Shown here piece after piece: positions 21,045 to 32,100 of a stretch of 64,000 nucleotides of DNA (its first letter is position 1; each line of letters opens with the position of its first letter). The notes under the pieces are model-generated. The model worked only from the letters and a program-made list of their open reading frames with translations, was not told the origin of the DNA and did not search any database. A program made the position numbers and the translations under genes. Source of the stretch: Strongylocentrotus purpuratus (taxonomy: Eukaryota > Echinodermata > Echinoidea > Camarodonta > Strongylocentrotidae); the NCBI RefSeq assembly GCF_000002235.5, contig NW_022145613.1, positions 14,645,383 through 14,709,382 of the forward strand. The letters run 5' to 3'.

Positions 21045-24041
21045 CTACCTGCGTCTTTCTTGCTTCTGTGTTCGCTTCTTCTCTTTGTCTTTTCTATCTT
21101 GTGTCTTCTGCTTCTGTTGTTCTCTCTGTTGCTTATCTTGCTCCTTCTTCTTTGCGCTCTCCACCTTGGATTTCTCTCGCTTCTCCTTCTCCTGTTTATC
21201 CACATCCACCTTGTTGGTGTTGCTATATAATACTGATTCAGGAACATGGGGTTAAGGCAAGTTAACCCTTACAATGCCAAAGGTTCATTTTGACTTGTGC
21301 AAATCTCTATAGACTGTGTTGGATCATACTCCCTTGTACAGGTATTATTGAGCTCCTATACCTCTCTAATGAAGTTTACCTGACCTACTCTATTCACTCT
21401 TGTCAGCAAGAATTAAAAGTGTCCAAAGGCATCTTGGAATCCATCGAACAAATCTCCTGAACAAGAGGTTGTCAAAAAAATCAAAAGGCAAAGTGTATCT
21501 ACTTGTAATGCATGCCTACATTATAATCCAAGATGGCGGCCCGCATGTTTTGCCTCTCTTCTTGGACCAATATTATTAATTTCAAAGTCATGAAAAGGCA
21601 CTAAATATCAACAAACGGGTCTACAACAACTCCAAACGACGAAATAATCCCAGTTATGCATTTTTTAAAGGCATTTGATAGCCCAAAACTTGAATATTTC
21701 GGCATTAAATTTTTTTTTTTAAAATGTGCAGATTTTTTTCCGATCGTTTTTATCGATCTCACCCGATCTGCTCAAGATCAACCCCCGATCCAATGATCGT
21801 TTACAGGCCTAATATGGGCCTTTATGTAGATTTGAAAGGATACAGAAGTCATCCAAGCCTCCTCCCGCTCCTCCTCCTCCGCCACCTTTACCTCCATCAT
21901 AGTCTGGTTCATAATAATCTTCATCTGTGCATCACTGCAGTCAAGGAATTTTTTCTTTCAAACAAGGACATGCAAAGTCAAATAAATGAAAGAAATGTCT
22001 ATATTATCACTACTAAACCCTTTTGCCTAGTTAGCATTCTTCACCAGATGATACGACAGTGTAAAACAAAGTCATCTAGAATGTCCACACAAAAATAATA
22101 CAAAATAAAAATACAAAATGAAAAACGCATTTCCTTTATCAAAAGTGAAATGATTTTATTTTTTTAAACATCTAAAAGGACTTGTTGAAGATAATGGACC
22201 CATTTCATAACATTACATTTTTGTTTCTGCTTTTTTTTATTTTCTCTTTTTTTAAAAGTATGCTTCATAAAGATGCCAGGGCTATTTACTTCCTAGAAAG
22301 AATGAGTTTAAAAGATTTTGAAAATGTAAATGGCCACTGGTTATAGGTGTCTATGCTAATAAAATTGGCTTCACTTTCAGCCTACACCATTCCAACATAC
22401 AATGAATGCTTACTTTGCAAGAATACAAATATACAGCTACTTGAAGTAACAAACCTGTCATTCATTCATCAAGATAAAATCAATTACTTTGCAAATAGAC
22501 CTTATATCTGTAAATTCCAACAATGCTAAAATGTTAACAGAAACTGTTCACACCAGCATTGCTATCACACACACAAAAAAAATGTGTTTCATAAAGGATA
22601 TTCCTCGCCATCTGAAACTTCAGCAAATCGGGCCAAGAGGGCAGCCTTCTGTTTACTGTCTGTTGGCGTTCTGGTTACCTTGGGAACCTGGGTGGCAGCA
22701 TGGCGCTCCATGATGGCCGCCATCTTGTCTTCCCCATTCTCTGTTGAGGGGGCATCTGAGGATAAAACATAAAAATTTCATCATTTAAGCATTTCTGTAC
22801 AAGTACTTTCTGCAGTGTGAAACAGAATGGAATAATATTTACAACAGATGGTGATGATAAAGGAAGTCACACTGAACCTTTTTGATAAGATGATAACATT
22901 TGATGATTGATAAGGATGATGTGATAACATCTTAAGACCATATGTATATTAAACAGAAGGAAGACTAAGGTAAAAGTGGAAAAGAGAAAAAAACATGATA
23001 TCTACTGTAGCCTACTTCGAAATGTATTCATCTCAAACAAGCAGGATTAAAAACTAAGTTGTTATAAAAAATGTGTAATTATATGATTACCTCCATTGAC
23101 TTGCTTTTCTTCAGAGGCAGAGCAGCTTATCTGTTTCCATTTATGCAAGATTTCCTCGCAAGTTTCTTCAACGGCATCCTCCTAATCACACCCCAAAACA
23201 AAAATCAAGAGAAATAGAAATAAGCAAATTCATAAACAGATGAAAGTAGCTTCAAAATGCTAATAAGATATGATCAGACATGACACTATCGCTGCACAGC
23301 TGTGATAACGCCATTACGAACGTGTAGATGGCGCACAGTTTTTCCTTCATAATCATTTTGCCTTCGGCGTAGACTAGAAGGGATGAGATTGACGGCAGCG
23401 AGAGTTTAACACGGCTTGCAAGATTTTCAACATGGATGTCGATGTTGACCCATAATTTCCTTAAAAGGGACCATTAAACGGATAATTTCAATCAAGTTAG
23501 TAAGTGGAACCGATGTATTATAGCCTAGGCCTAATTTAAAATTGGATATGGACGAGGTAAAATGACATTTTGGGGGATTTTGGGGGCATAACAATACGGC
23601 CGTGGCAAGTTTGTCATGTTTGTGGGAGGGGCCTAGCGGCTAAAATCTAGCCGTGATATCTTCAACATACGATGGTATAGGCGATCGTTCAGTCTCTATA
23701 ACCGGAGGTCTAGTGGAGCCAGACGTAGTCTCAGTGGAACAACCGACGATTATAGAGACTGAAGCTTTCGGTCTAACTTACATTTTCACACTCACTTGCT
23801 CACAGTCACAACATTGATTCAACATCACAACATTACAACATCATTTGCCACGGATGGGACTTCATACCAATATTCCGCCGAGAATCCCATTCAAGGCTTC
23901 TGACTTTTCTTCTTCATTCGAATCATCAGTTTCGACAATGCTGCTTATGTAGCTTCCAAAAACATCCTGATCAATGTTAAGCTGTTCAAGTTTCAAGGAG
24001 AGCCAATCTCCAAAACTTTGACAAGCGGCAGCTTCTGCCAT
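21045..24041 (-). CDS. CCDC43: CCDC43 orthologue, complete, five exons
   Basis: Exons (minus): 23868-24041, 23091-23181, 22602-22755, 21844-21926, 21045-21232; 690 nt, 229 residues, close to the roughly 224 of vertebrate CCDC43. Start MAEAAACQSFGDWLSLKLEQ and the following SYISSIVE / EALNGILGGIL match the conserved N-terminal domain. The second exon gives the ETCEEILHKWKQ block, the third AALLARFAEVSDGEE, the fourth a D/Y/G-rich linker, and the last LLYSNTNK plus a highly charged coiled coil (KKEQDKQQREQQKQKTQDR ... KKRTQKQERRR, stop). Introns 1 and 2 are ordinary GT-AG; introns 3 and 4 carry U12-type signals. The frame is preserved only with those junctions. The biochemical role of CCDC43 is not established. 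It is head-to-head with RPL19. Confidence 0.88.
21233..21843 (-). other. CCDC43 intron 4: U12-type GT-AG intron
   Basis: The 5' splice site is GTATCCTTTC, an exact match to the minor-spliceosome donor. The 3' end holds TGCCTTAAC (one change from the TTCCTTAAC branch consensus), with the branch A about 19 nt before the AG. Splicing gives DDF-L-LYSNTNK, matching the conserved KLLFRNTN region of vertebrate CCDC43. Confidence 0.75.
21927..22601 (-). other. CCDC43 intron 3: U12-type AT-AC intron
   Basis: The donor is ATATCCTTT, the exact consensus of AT-AC minor introns. The branch site is TTCCTTGAC, followed 14 nt later by terminal AC. Joining here gives ...VSDGEE-DEDYYEPDYD in frame with both neighbours. 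The nearby AG alternatives give a wrong frame or an immediate stop. Confidence 0.82.
23688..23762. repeat. Inverted repeat in CCDC43 intron 1
   Basis: ttcagtctctata (from 23688) and tatagagactgaa (to 23762) are exact complements separated by about 49 bp. Its ends show further weak symmetry. It could be a MITE relic or an intronic hairpin. Confidence 0.5.
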
Positions 24042-24421
24042 ATCACCTGAGTCGAGATTTCAGCAGATGGTGTAAAGTTTCGCTGGTCGTAATCACTTAC
24101 GGTTAGCCTCACTACGCATTTTTGGAGACCATCGTATCAATATTGGTAGCAGCGAATTGTAACAAAGTGCCTCATCACTTAAAGTTTTCCCAAAATAAAT
24201 ACGCAATATGTTAAAAATTGTATATTAACCTTTTTTGAGGAATATACCACAAACGATATATTTTTTAGTAATAATAAAAACTAATTTGGTATATATATCC
24301 ATCAAATTTATTATTATCTCTGAGTCTTTAAGCCACAAAAAATATAGCTCCGCGGATTAAGCTCCCATTTCAAGCTGTGATACACCTCTCTCTTTTCCTC
24401 GTGTGATCTACGTAGACCAAA
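24042..24421. promoter_or_regulatory. Divergent promoter region, CCDC43 / RPL19, with 5'TOP-like tract
   Basis: 380 bp separate the two start codons. On the plus strand the pyrimidine tract cctctctcttttcctc (24385-24400) ends 21 bases before the RPL19 ATG at 24422, as expected for a 5'TOP start region of a ribosomal-protein gene. The likely start is at a C within this tract. The rest is AT-rich with no clear TATA box at the expected distance. On the CCDC43 side no distinct element is recognised. Shared regulation of the pair is inference from spacing. Confidence 0.6.
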
Positions 24422-27400
24422 ATGAGGTAACAAGATTGTTAAGAAAATAGGTCTAATAATGCTTTATTGAATAGTTTATTCCCAATAACACTGCATTATA
24501 TGTTCAAGAAATGCCTAATTATTATTATAATATCTTTATTTAGTGTTGCATTTCCAGAAATTACTCAAAATAACAGTGTTTGTAAGGGTCATGTCATGTC
24601 ATTCTGCCGGGATCGGAGTCCGTATACATACACGGTCAATATAGATCTAATTTGGGTATGCAGCATGCACTACACTGCGCGAAGTCCAAGCTCGGTTGTG
24701 CGAGCGAGAGCGAGCCGCTGTCGCGTTGCTTGCTAGCTACCTACCCAGCCCGCCAGCACCAGCAAGTGTCAAACCATGCCCATGGAGTGTGCTTAATTTA
24801 CATGCTACCGAGTACTTCAGTCTTCAGTATATAATTGGAAAGGGGTGGGGTTCCGAGAATGATGATTGTCTGCTTAAACGAATGAAATGAAGGCAGACTA
24901 ATCGTGTCATTCATGAAAAATAAGGATTGTCTGCATTTTTCGTAAACGCAGAAAAATAAGGATCGTCTCCATTTTTGCGGACCTTTTTTTTTTGGCCAAG
25001 TGTAGGTTGCCCGATACACGCACTGGAAATGCCAATGCGTAAAACGGACAACCCGGGCATAAAAATAGAGAGTGAACAAAAGGTATTTTATTTTGCAGAA
25101 TCTTACTCTCGCTTCGCCATGGCGCGAATCGGGAACCCCTAACCCGCAGAGCGCCAAAGAATAAAAACGTCTGCGAAAATGCAGATGTTTTTAGGTCGTA
25201 TTTTGTCCGCAAATACAAGGATATCCTCGTTTATGCGGATGATCCACATTCTCGGACCAGCGCCCCTACTGCAAATTGAGATTAAATGGGGCTGTCAACC
25301 CTCCTGCATTTGGAGGGAGTATCACACCACCACGCTCATTCTCCTGCCGGCCCACCAGCTCGTAGCGGGAGACTCTAGCCAAAACGCCCTTCCTCCAGCT
25401 GCTCTCCCGCTATCTCCCGGTTTTGAAAAAACCTCCCGCCGAACGTGTTAAATGAACCAGCGTAGACTACCGTATCTTATTCAGCGGCTGGCTGAGTCGT
25501 TGCGAAATCCCCCCCTCCTTTTTTAGAACGCAATTTATGCGGTTAATCCTTATTCTTGGACCAGGTACCCTACAGTAAGAGAAGCATTGCACTCTGAAAA
25601 CTGAAAGGTATCGATTTCAGTCTTTCAAATCGTTTTTTTTTTTTTGAGGGACCCCTCTTTATGATGCAACACACTTTGAGAGCAGTGAACAGATGAAGGT
25701 AAAATAGGCATTTCTTTACAAGAACGGCGGAGCTTTGCTTACAATTCATGTGAATCCTGTTTACATGAGCACATATAGGATTTACATAACAGAAACAGTG
25801 ACCTCTGCAGGTGATAGCGATGTTGATCCTGGCCAGAACCATGTGTCTGTCTTTGCATTATATGTATTACCAATTTGAATGCAACAACACTTCCCATACT
25901 TATCTTTTTCCACTAAACTAATCACTATTTTCATAAAGTAAACATAAAAATATTTCCCCTTTTTTCTGCACAGGAAGTAAGTGCACCCAGTAATTAATGT
26001 TAAATTCAAACAAGTCTTGTGTGGTGTGGGCTGAACTTTGATGCATTAAATACATGTAGAAGGTCCCAAAGGTGGCATTCCATTAGCAAGCCTGATGATT
26101 TTCTGATTATTTTTTTCCCTTATTTTTTTTGGGGGGGGGGGGGGGTAATTTTTTCTCCAAAAATAGATAATCCCTGAGATCGATGGGAGATGAGGTGCTG
26201 TTTTATCATGACTTGCTTGAACGCTTGCATATAAAGCGCTAGGAGTTCTAAAAACTTTTGTTCAACTCTCACTGACTATCGCCCCTGCATTAGTCAAAGT
26301 AGAGGATTATATGATGTGAATTAAAGTATGGATCTTATTAGTAACCAATGTTTTTCTCTTCTCTCAAAATACAGTAACCTACGGTTGCAGAAGCGCTTAG
26401 CCGCAAGCGTGATGAGCTGCGGCAAGAACAAGGTCTGGCTGGATCCCAACGAAATCAACGAGATCGCCAACGCCAACTCAAGGCAGAACATCCGCAAGCT
26501 CATCAAGGATGGTCTGATTATCCGCAAGCCAGTTGCTGTACATTCCAGGGCCAGGGTTCGCAAGAATGCCGAGGCTCGTAGGAAAGGTCGACACAGTGGA
26601 CGTGGTAAGTAAATGTATGATCAAACCACTGACCACGTTACATAGGCCTTTTGTGATGTTTAAAGATTATAGGTTGGAAAGAATGTTTATGACCGAAGGT
26701 TTGATTACATGTACCACAAATTTAGAGAGCAGTTATAATAAAATCTCTACAATTGTTGACTAATTTCTGCAAGGAAGCATTACATGTTACAAATAAAATA
26801 AACATTTGTGTTGTTTACTATGAGCCTTGTGAAAAACATAAAAGAGCACAAAATGATTTACTTCTGGATTTAAAAATGCTTTGTTCATTATCTATTCAGG
26901 TAAGCGCAAGGGTACAGCCAATGCTCGTATGCCAACGAAAGTGATCTGGATCAGGCGGATGCGAGTCCTTAGGAGGCTACTCAAGAAGTACAGGGAGAAC
27001 AAGAAGATCGACAGGCATCTGTAAGTGGAACTAAAAAGGTCTTTCTTTGAAATAAAAGTCTGGGCTCCACACAGTTTTTGTCACAGGAGACCAGATTGAC
27101 ATTACAGGGTCTGTGTGCATATGTCCTTACAAGACAAATTTTTGGGATCCAGAGATTCATTTTTTTATGGGGGGGGGGGGGTGAGGTGGCAAGGAGGGGC
27201 TTTGGAGCTTGTAAGTGATGGGCTTTTAAGGAAGGGTTGCCAATTTATATGCTTTTTTGGCTGTCTTGCTGTGAAGTGTGCTAAGTATCTTGTGAGTTTG
27301 TAATCATAATCATGCAGAAAAGGTATTCTTTTCAGGAAATCTCCTAATTTGTTGTGGTTATCCCTTAAATGTTTGAAAGTTCACTGCATATTTTTGGCAT

Positions 27401-28423
27401 GAGTACCCTTTCCCTGTAAAAGTGTTAACATAAAATTGAAGAAAAGTCATTGCTTTATCTTTTTGTTAAGTACCATTTTATATACATGTAGATGAAGTGT
27501 TGAGACAATTAAGTTTTGGTAAAGTTGAAAAATGATCTGTGAGCTTTTGATTCTTTGATATTGCCATGTCAAAGAATATTATGAATGATTTCAATGTTCC
27601 ATGGAAAGACCTGCTCTTGACATGCCTTCCTATTTCATTTAGAATTATTTTGAGATTTTGGACCCAATTCTGATGCTGCACATTTTTGCAGTCCCATGTA
27701 TTCACTATTCATATCATGAAAGAGTGCTTTTGATTGATATAGTTAATTTTGCTCTAATTGCTGATTCTAAACCTTATGGTACATGATTGTTTGCATTTAG
27801 TACATACATGTACTCATTCACTCAGAATACATCTTGGAAACTTTTCTTCACAATGAAATTGCATATAACCAGAGCTCAACACATCTGATATGTATTTCAA
27901 ATGCAATCATGCTGATGAGTTGAATGTTGTCTTTGTTGCAGGTACCACGAGCTGTACATGAAGGTCAAGGGTAATGTCTTCAAGAACAAGCGTGTTCTCA
28001 TGGAGTTCATCCACAAGAAGAAGGCAGAGAACCAACGTGGCAAGATGCTTGCGTAAGTCAAAATGATGAGAAATTTGCCCAAGGTTTTAAAAATATATAT
28101 ATTGAATGCACATTTCTGCTAAAGGCTTCCCTCATAGTAAAAGAATTTACTTGTAGAAGTTTCCTTTTCAGAAAATAATGTTTTATTTGTGCTATAACAC
28201 TAATTCAAATGTTGAATCCAAAAAGGAGGTGGTGCTCAAATGTTGATAATTTTCTGAAATTTGATATTCTGTAGTCAGGGTATTCAGCTATTCTAGAAAG
28301 TTCCCTTTCTTCATTTGTGGAAAGACAGTCTTTTTTTTCTGAGGTCCGAACAGCATAACCTGGATGCTTGGCCTGTAGTGGCATTTCAAACTGGAAATAT
28401 GTTTAAATAAAGTAATAGTGAAC

Positions 28424-28459
<36 letters not shown>

Positions 28460-28779
28460 ACCCCAACAGGGAAAAATCTGAGAAACTTTTTGTCTTTTGT
28501 TTTCATGACGTGCTGGGGACCCTTGTAGTGTGAAAACAGTGTTTTATAAACAGCAATGAAATGTATAAATGATCTCCAGTTCATATACATACAACATGTA
28601 TGAAACCTGTTTCTGACTCTTTTTTTTTTTTCTGCTTCTTTGTCCACAGCGAGCAGGCCGAGGCCAGGCGAACAAGGACTAAGGAGGCCCGCAAGCGCCG
28701 TGAGGAACGTCTCGCCGTGAAACGCCAAGAGTTACTCAAGAGCTTCATCCGTGAAGACGAGGAGGCACCCTCAAAATAG
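24422..28779 (+). CDS. RPL19: Ribosomal protein L19 (eL19), complete, five exons
   Basis: Exons: 24422-24426 (ATGAG only), 26375-26604, 26900-27020, 27942-28052, 28650-28779; 597 nt, 198 residues against 196 in human. All junctions are GT-AG and frame-consistent. The protein opens [20 protein letters not shown] then [33 protein letters not shown], and [20 protein letters not shown], the invariant eL19 core. It continues [20 protein letters not shown] and ends in the basic helical tail [20 protein letters not shown] with an acidic end and TAG. eL19 is a component of the 60S ribosomal subunit. The ATG-AG first exon matches RP gene architecture and is preceded by a TOP tract. Confidence 0.97.
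24841..25267. mobile_element. MITE-like inverted-repeat element in RPL19 intron 1
   Basis: The left end aggggtggggttccgagaat (24841 on) is mirrored by the right end ctcggaccagcgcccct (to 25267). Subterminal blocks (gat.atccgcataaacga type) also pair. Inside, units of about 35-40 bp (aaaaataaggattgtctgca...) repeat. A third, orphan copy of the right end lies at about 25539-25572 (cttggaccaggtaccct), suggesting a second insertion or a nested remnant. Confidence 0.6.
28425..28459 (+). repeat. C35 homopolymer in RPL19 intron 4
   Basis: Thirty-five consecutive C, 190 bases upstream of the last exon, so the pre-mRNA carries an extended poly(C) stretch upstream of that acceptor. Confidence 0.95.
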
Positions 28780-29132
28780 ATACACGATTTGTAAATGATT
28801 TGGAAAAAACGAAAATCCGCAAGGAGACAAAGCCATGTGCAATTTGTTTCCATGTTTAATCCAGGGTCAATCCCCATCAGCTATTCATCCAAAGTCTAGC
28901 TGTCCTTAATATGCTCATTGAAAATATCACCATCAAGAAAATCATGATTTTTATTATTTAATGAACTCAAGATCTCTTTACAAGGACAATTTGCAGCTAG
29001 CTAACATTGTTACTATAAGTAAATATGGAATGATATAACATATACATGTATTTATGGAAACTAACGCTACATTTTTGTTTGATGATTATAGCCCTGTATA
29101 TTATGTGCACAAAATTGATTCTGTGATCTGGG

Positions 29133-29138
29133 AATAAA
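29133..29138 (+). terminator. Candidate RPL19 poly(A) signal
   Basis: The first AATAAA after the RPL19 stop, 354 bases downstream. It is followed by a T/G-rich stretch. A second one lies near 29296. Confidence 0.5.
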
Positions 29139-32100
29139 TGTGTGGTATTGCCTCTTGCACCCAAAGTCCTTTTTTGAACCGATTGCATTTACTTCTTTGT
29201 GTCTAGTTATCAATATGAATTTGCACTACACCTAGTACACGTATCAACACTTTAATAATGCTATATTTAATCTATCAAGGTCTGTAAGATCATGAAATAA
29301 ATGTCTACAGACATAAGGCTTCAGTATAAATGGCCCGCTAAATATTAATTCCCAACCCCACAATATTTGAAGTTTTCAGAGGCATCCCCCTGAAAACTGA
29401 CCTTTTGAAAACGTTAATTTGGCTGTGAAATGGAAATTAAACCTGGTCTGTGTCATGCGGAAAGCTGGAAAGAATGAGTAAAAGATAGTTGGCGAGATAG
29501 AGCAAACCTGGATTGCAGCTTGGCCCCGTTTCATAAAACTTGTTATCAATAACTAATGCCACGATTTCAGTAGCCTATAACAGCTATCGTTACTTGTTAT
29601 TGATAACAAGTTTTATGAAATGAGACCCAGACCCCCTTTGAAAAATCTAGTCTCTTTAATTCATGTTGATTGCATGTACTGGTGGGAGAATACTGGCTGG
29701 TCTATAGGTTCCATGTACCGTGGGTCAGGGGATATCAAATGCATACACACAACAGCAAAGACATAACACAAGTCATTTTTGATATGCATAGTACAGCATA
29801 TTTTTCTTTATTGCAGAAAAATGAGACATATATTAGGTACATGAGATATGGTTGAATCTTGGGAATTACAGATGGGACCCTTTATATTTATTGAAATCTT
29901 TGAAGAATAATAATATACCACAATGATTCTAAATTACAAGCTTAAACAAGAACATAACTTGTCACATGAGTATACATGAACATAATATATCTGAAGGACT
30001 GCATTTCATTCAACAATGCCTTAAAATTGTGGAAGAGAAGTATAATTTCATAAAATTAGTACTAAAATATTTTTTGGAGGAAATCCAAATGTTTAAAGCC
30101 TATTGTCCTTTTATTTTTCTCTCCATTTGACCTAGTATTGCTTTATTTACATGAAAAAGTGGAAGGTTAAGACATCAGCTACTACATATTGGACATGTAT
30201 CTGGTGACACTCAATTTCATATACTAGTATAGCTAGTGGAGAAGACCATTATCTGTAAGGTATATTTAATCTTTGTTTCAATTTATTCCTACCGGTATAT
30301 ACAAAAGATTAGATAATACACCCTTGGCCCTCCTTGTGATACAATGTATGACGTGGCAAAACCGCTAATTTTTTTAATAAAAATGACGACAAAAAGTGTA
30401 ATACCCTTCACATTTTTGTATCTATAACACGAGCACATTTAATAACGTGCAGGACCTTTGTTGTGCGCAGATGCCATTCATCTACATGTAAATATACCTG
30501 CAGCTTTACCGCATCATATTTGAATGAACCTCCTTCAATCAACCAAAACTAACTCTAAACCGATTCTCGACCGTTTGGTGTAATGTAATATTTTGACAGG
30601 TCTTTTGATGGTCTGGTGTTCGTCTCGTCAGTTTGACTAGGATATTAACAAATACAACAATGACAACTTGACCTTGAATTTGAGAGCGAGGACAAAAATT
30701 TAACATGAGTTTGAGGTTCTGATTCATACACTACTAAGTTTTCTGATCATAGATATTAAAGACAAACTAATGCTGATACATGTACTCAAGTGGGACTAAA
30801 TATACATCTATACTAATTCAAATGAGCATGTAACATTGAGAAGAGCGAGTGCTAAGGCAGCGTGTGATGAGAGTGACAGTGAAATACCAAGACCTTTTAC
30901 ATTTATTTCAAACAATTTTTTTCTTTACACATCCCTGACAGCATACTAACTAAACTTCAGTTTTAATTTTTTTGATATGTCCTTTTATAACAGACCCTTT
31001 GCGAGTTTCAAAATAGACTTTTTGATCATGGGTATGTTTTCACAAGCAAATTGGAAAACGGACAACAGTGAAATAAGATCCAATATTAACAGATGCATTG
31101 AATTGTTAAGTGCTATGATTAGTTGTTTTCTTCACAATTACAATTCAAAGGGTAGCATAATATAATGGCAAGTCAAAGGTATGTCCCATTATTACCAGGT
31201 ATTATTGAATTGTATTCTGGAATTGTGAACATGCAACAAAAATATTGACAAAAGGTATCATTTCATTTGATATTTTGTCTGATTCAAGCTCTAGTAGAGC
31301 TATCAGTCCGATACACTCATCGGATAAACTAAAACCTTAGATGTCTTATGGTCAGTATTATATGGGAATGGGACGATATAGGTTGAAATTGTCCATGTAC
31401 AAGTTGAGCTGTAAGCTTAAAGGTAATAGTGGTACAGAGTGAGACATGAAAAGCGAGGAATTAAGTAGAAATGAAATTATAATCCTTTACAAATGACATA
31501 CCTTCATGTAAAACCTAACATCCGTATTCTACATGTATATCTTCATGTTTTGTGCAGTGAAGCAGCATTTTTTTCAAGCAAGTGTGTGCAATATTTCAGC
31601 TGAATCTTTTTTAGCAGCTAATGCAAACTTTGCTGAAGTAAAAATGGATATCCAAATTCAAATACATGTACCTCCAAAGTCAATACATGTATCGTTAATC
31701 TACCACATGTACCACAGCTGCATAAAACTTGTGCTCTCTATAAGATACCACAAATTATGAAGTTTATTTCAATTAGTGTTCAATGTCGGCAGAAAATGTA
31801 TGCGTCCCATCAGTTTTTAATAAAATATAGAACTGCGCCATTAGGAATACTTCAGAGCCAAGCACCACCTGATGAATAAAGAAAGATTTGACTAGCAATG
31901 GTTCATAATATGGTTGAAATTTGGATGACGAAGGGGCATAAAAGATCTGGTAAAAGGGTGCAAACATGAATTTGAACCAAGGTTTCCATACACATAATTC
32001 AAATTCATAAAAGGATTTTTTTCAGAAGTAATAAAAAAGAAGTTCAACCAATTAGTGTTGACAATTAAGATGATAATACATCATAATACAGACTGAAATA

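Noticed and set aside
21927..21935. AG acceptors near CCDC43 exon 4 (after ctgcag or gcacag) instead of the AC end
   Set aside because: One puts the last exons in the wrong frame relative to the conserved coiled coil and the other gives an immediate TGA. Only the AC end keeps the frame.
26328..26374. An ATG-started frame extending RPL19 exon 2 upstream
   Set aside because: It reads through the intron branch/acceptor region. The correct start is ATG-AG at 24422 with the TOP tract, giving the conserved [10 protein letters not shown]-terminus.
27021..28649. Intronic snoRNA in RPL19 (TGATGA at about 27911)
   Set aside because: No matching D box or terminal stem was found before the exon, so there is no box C/D candidate.
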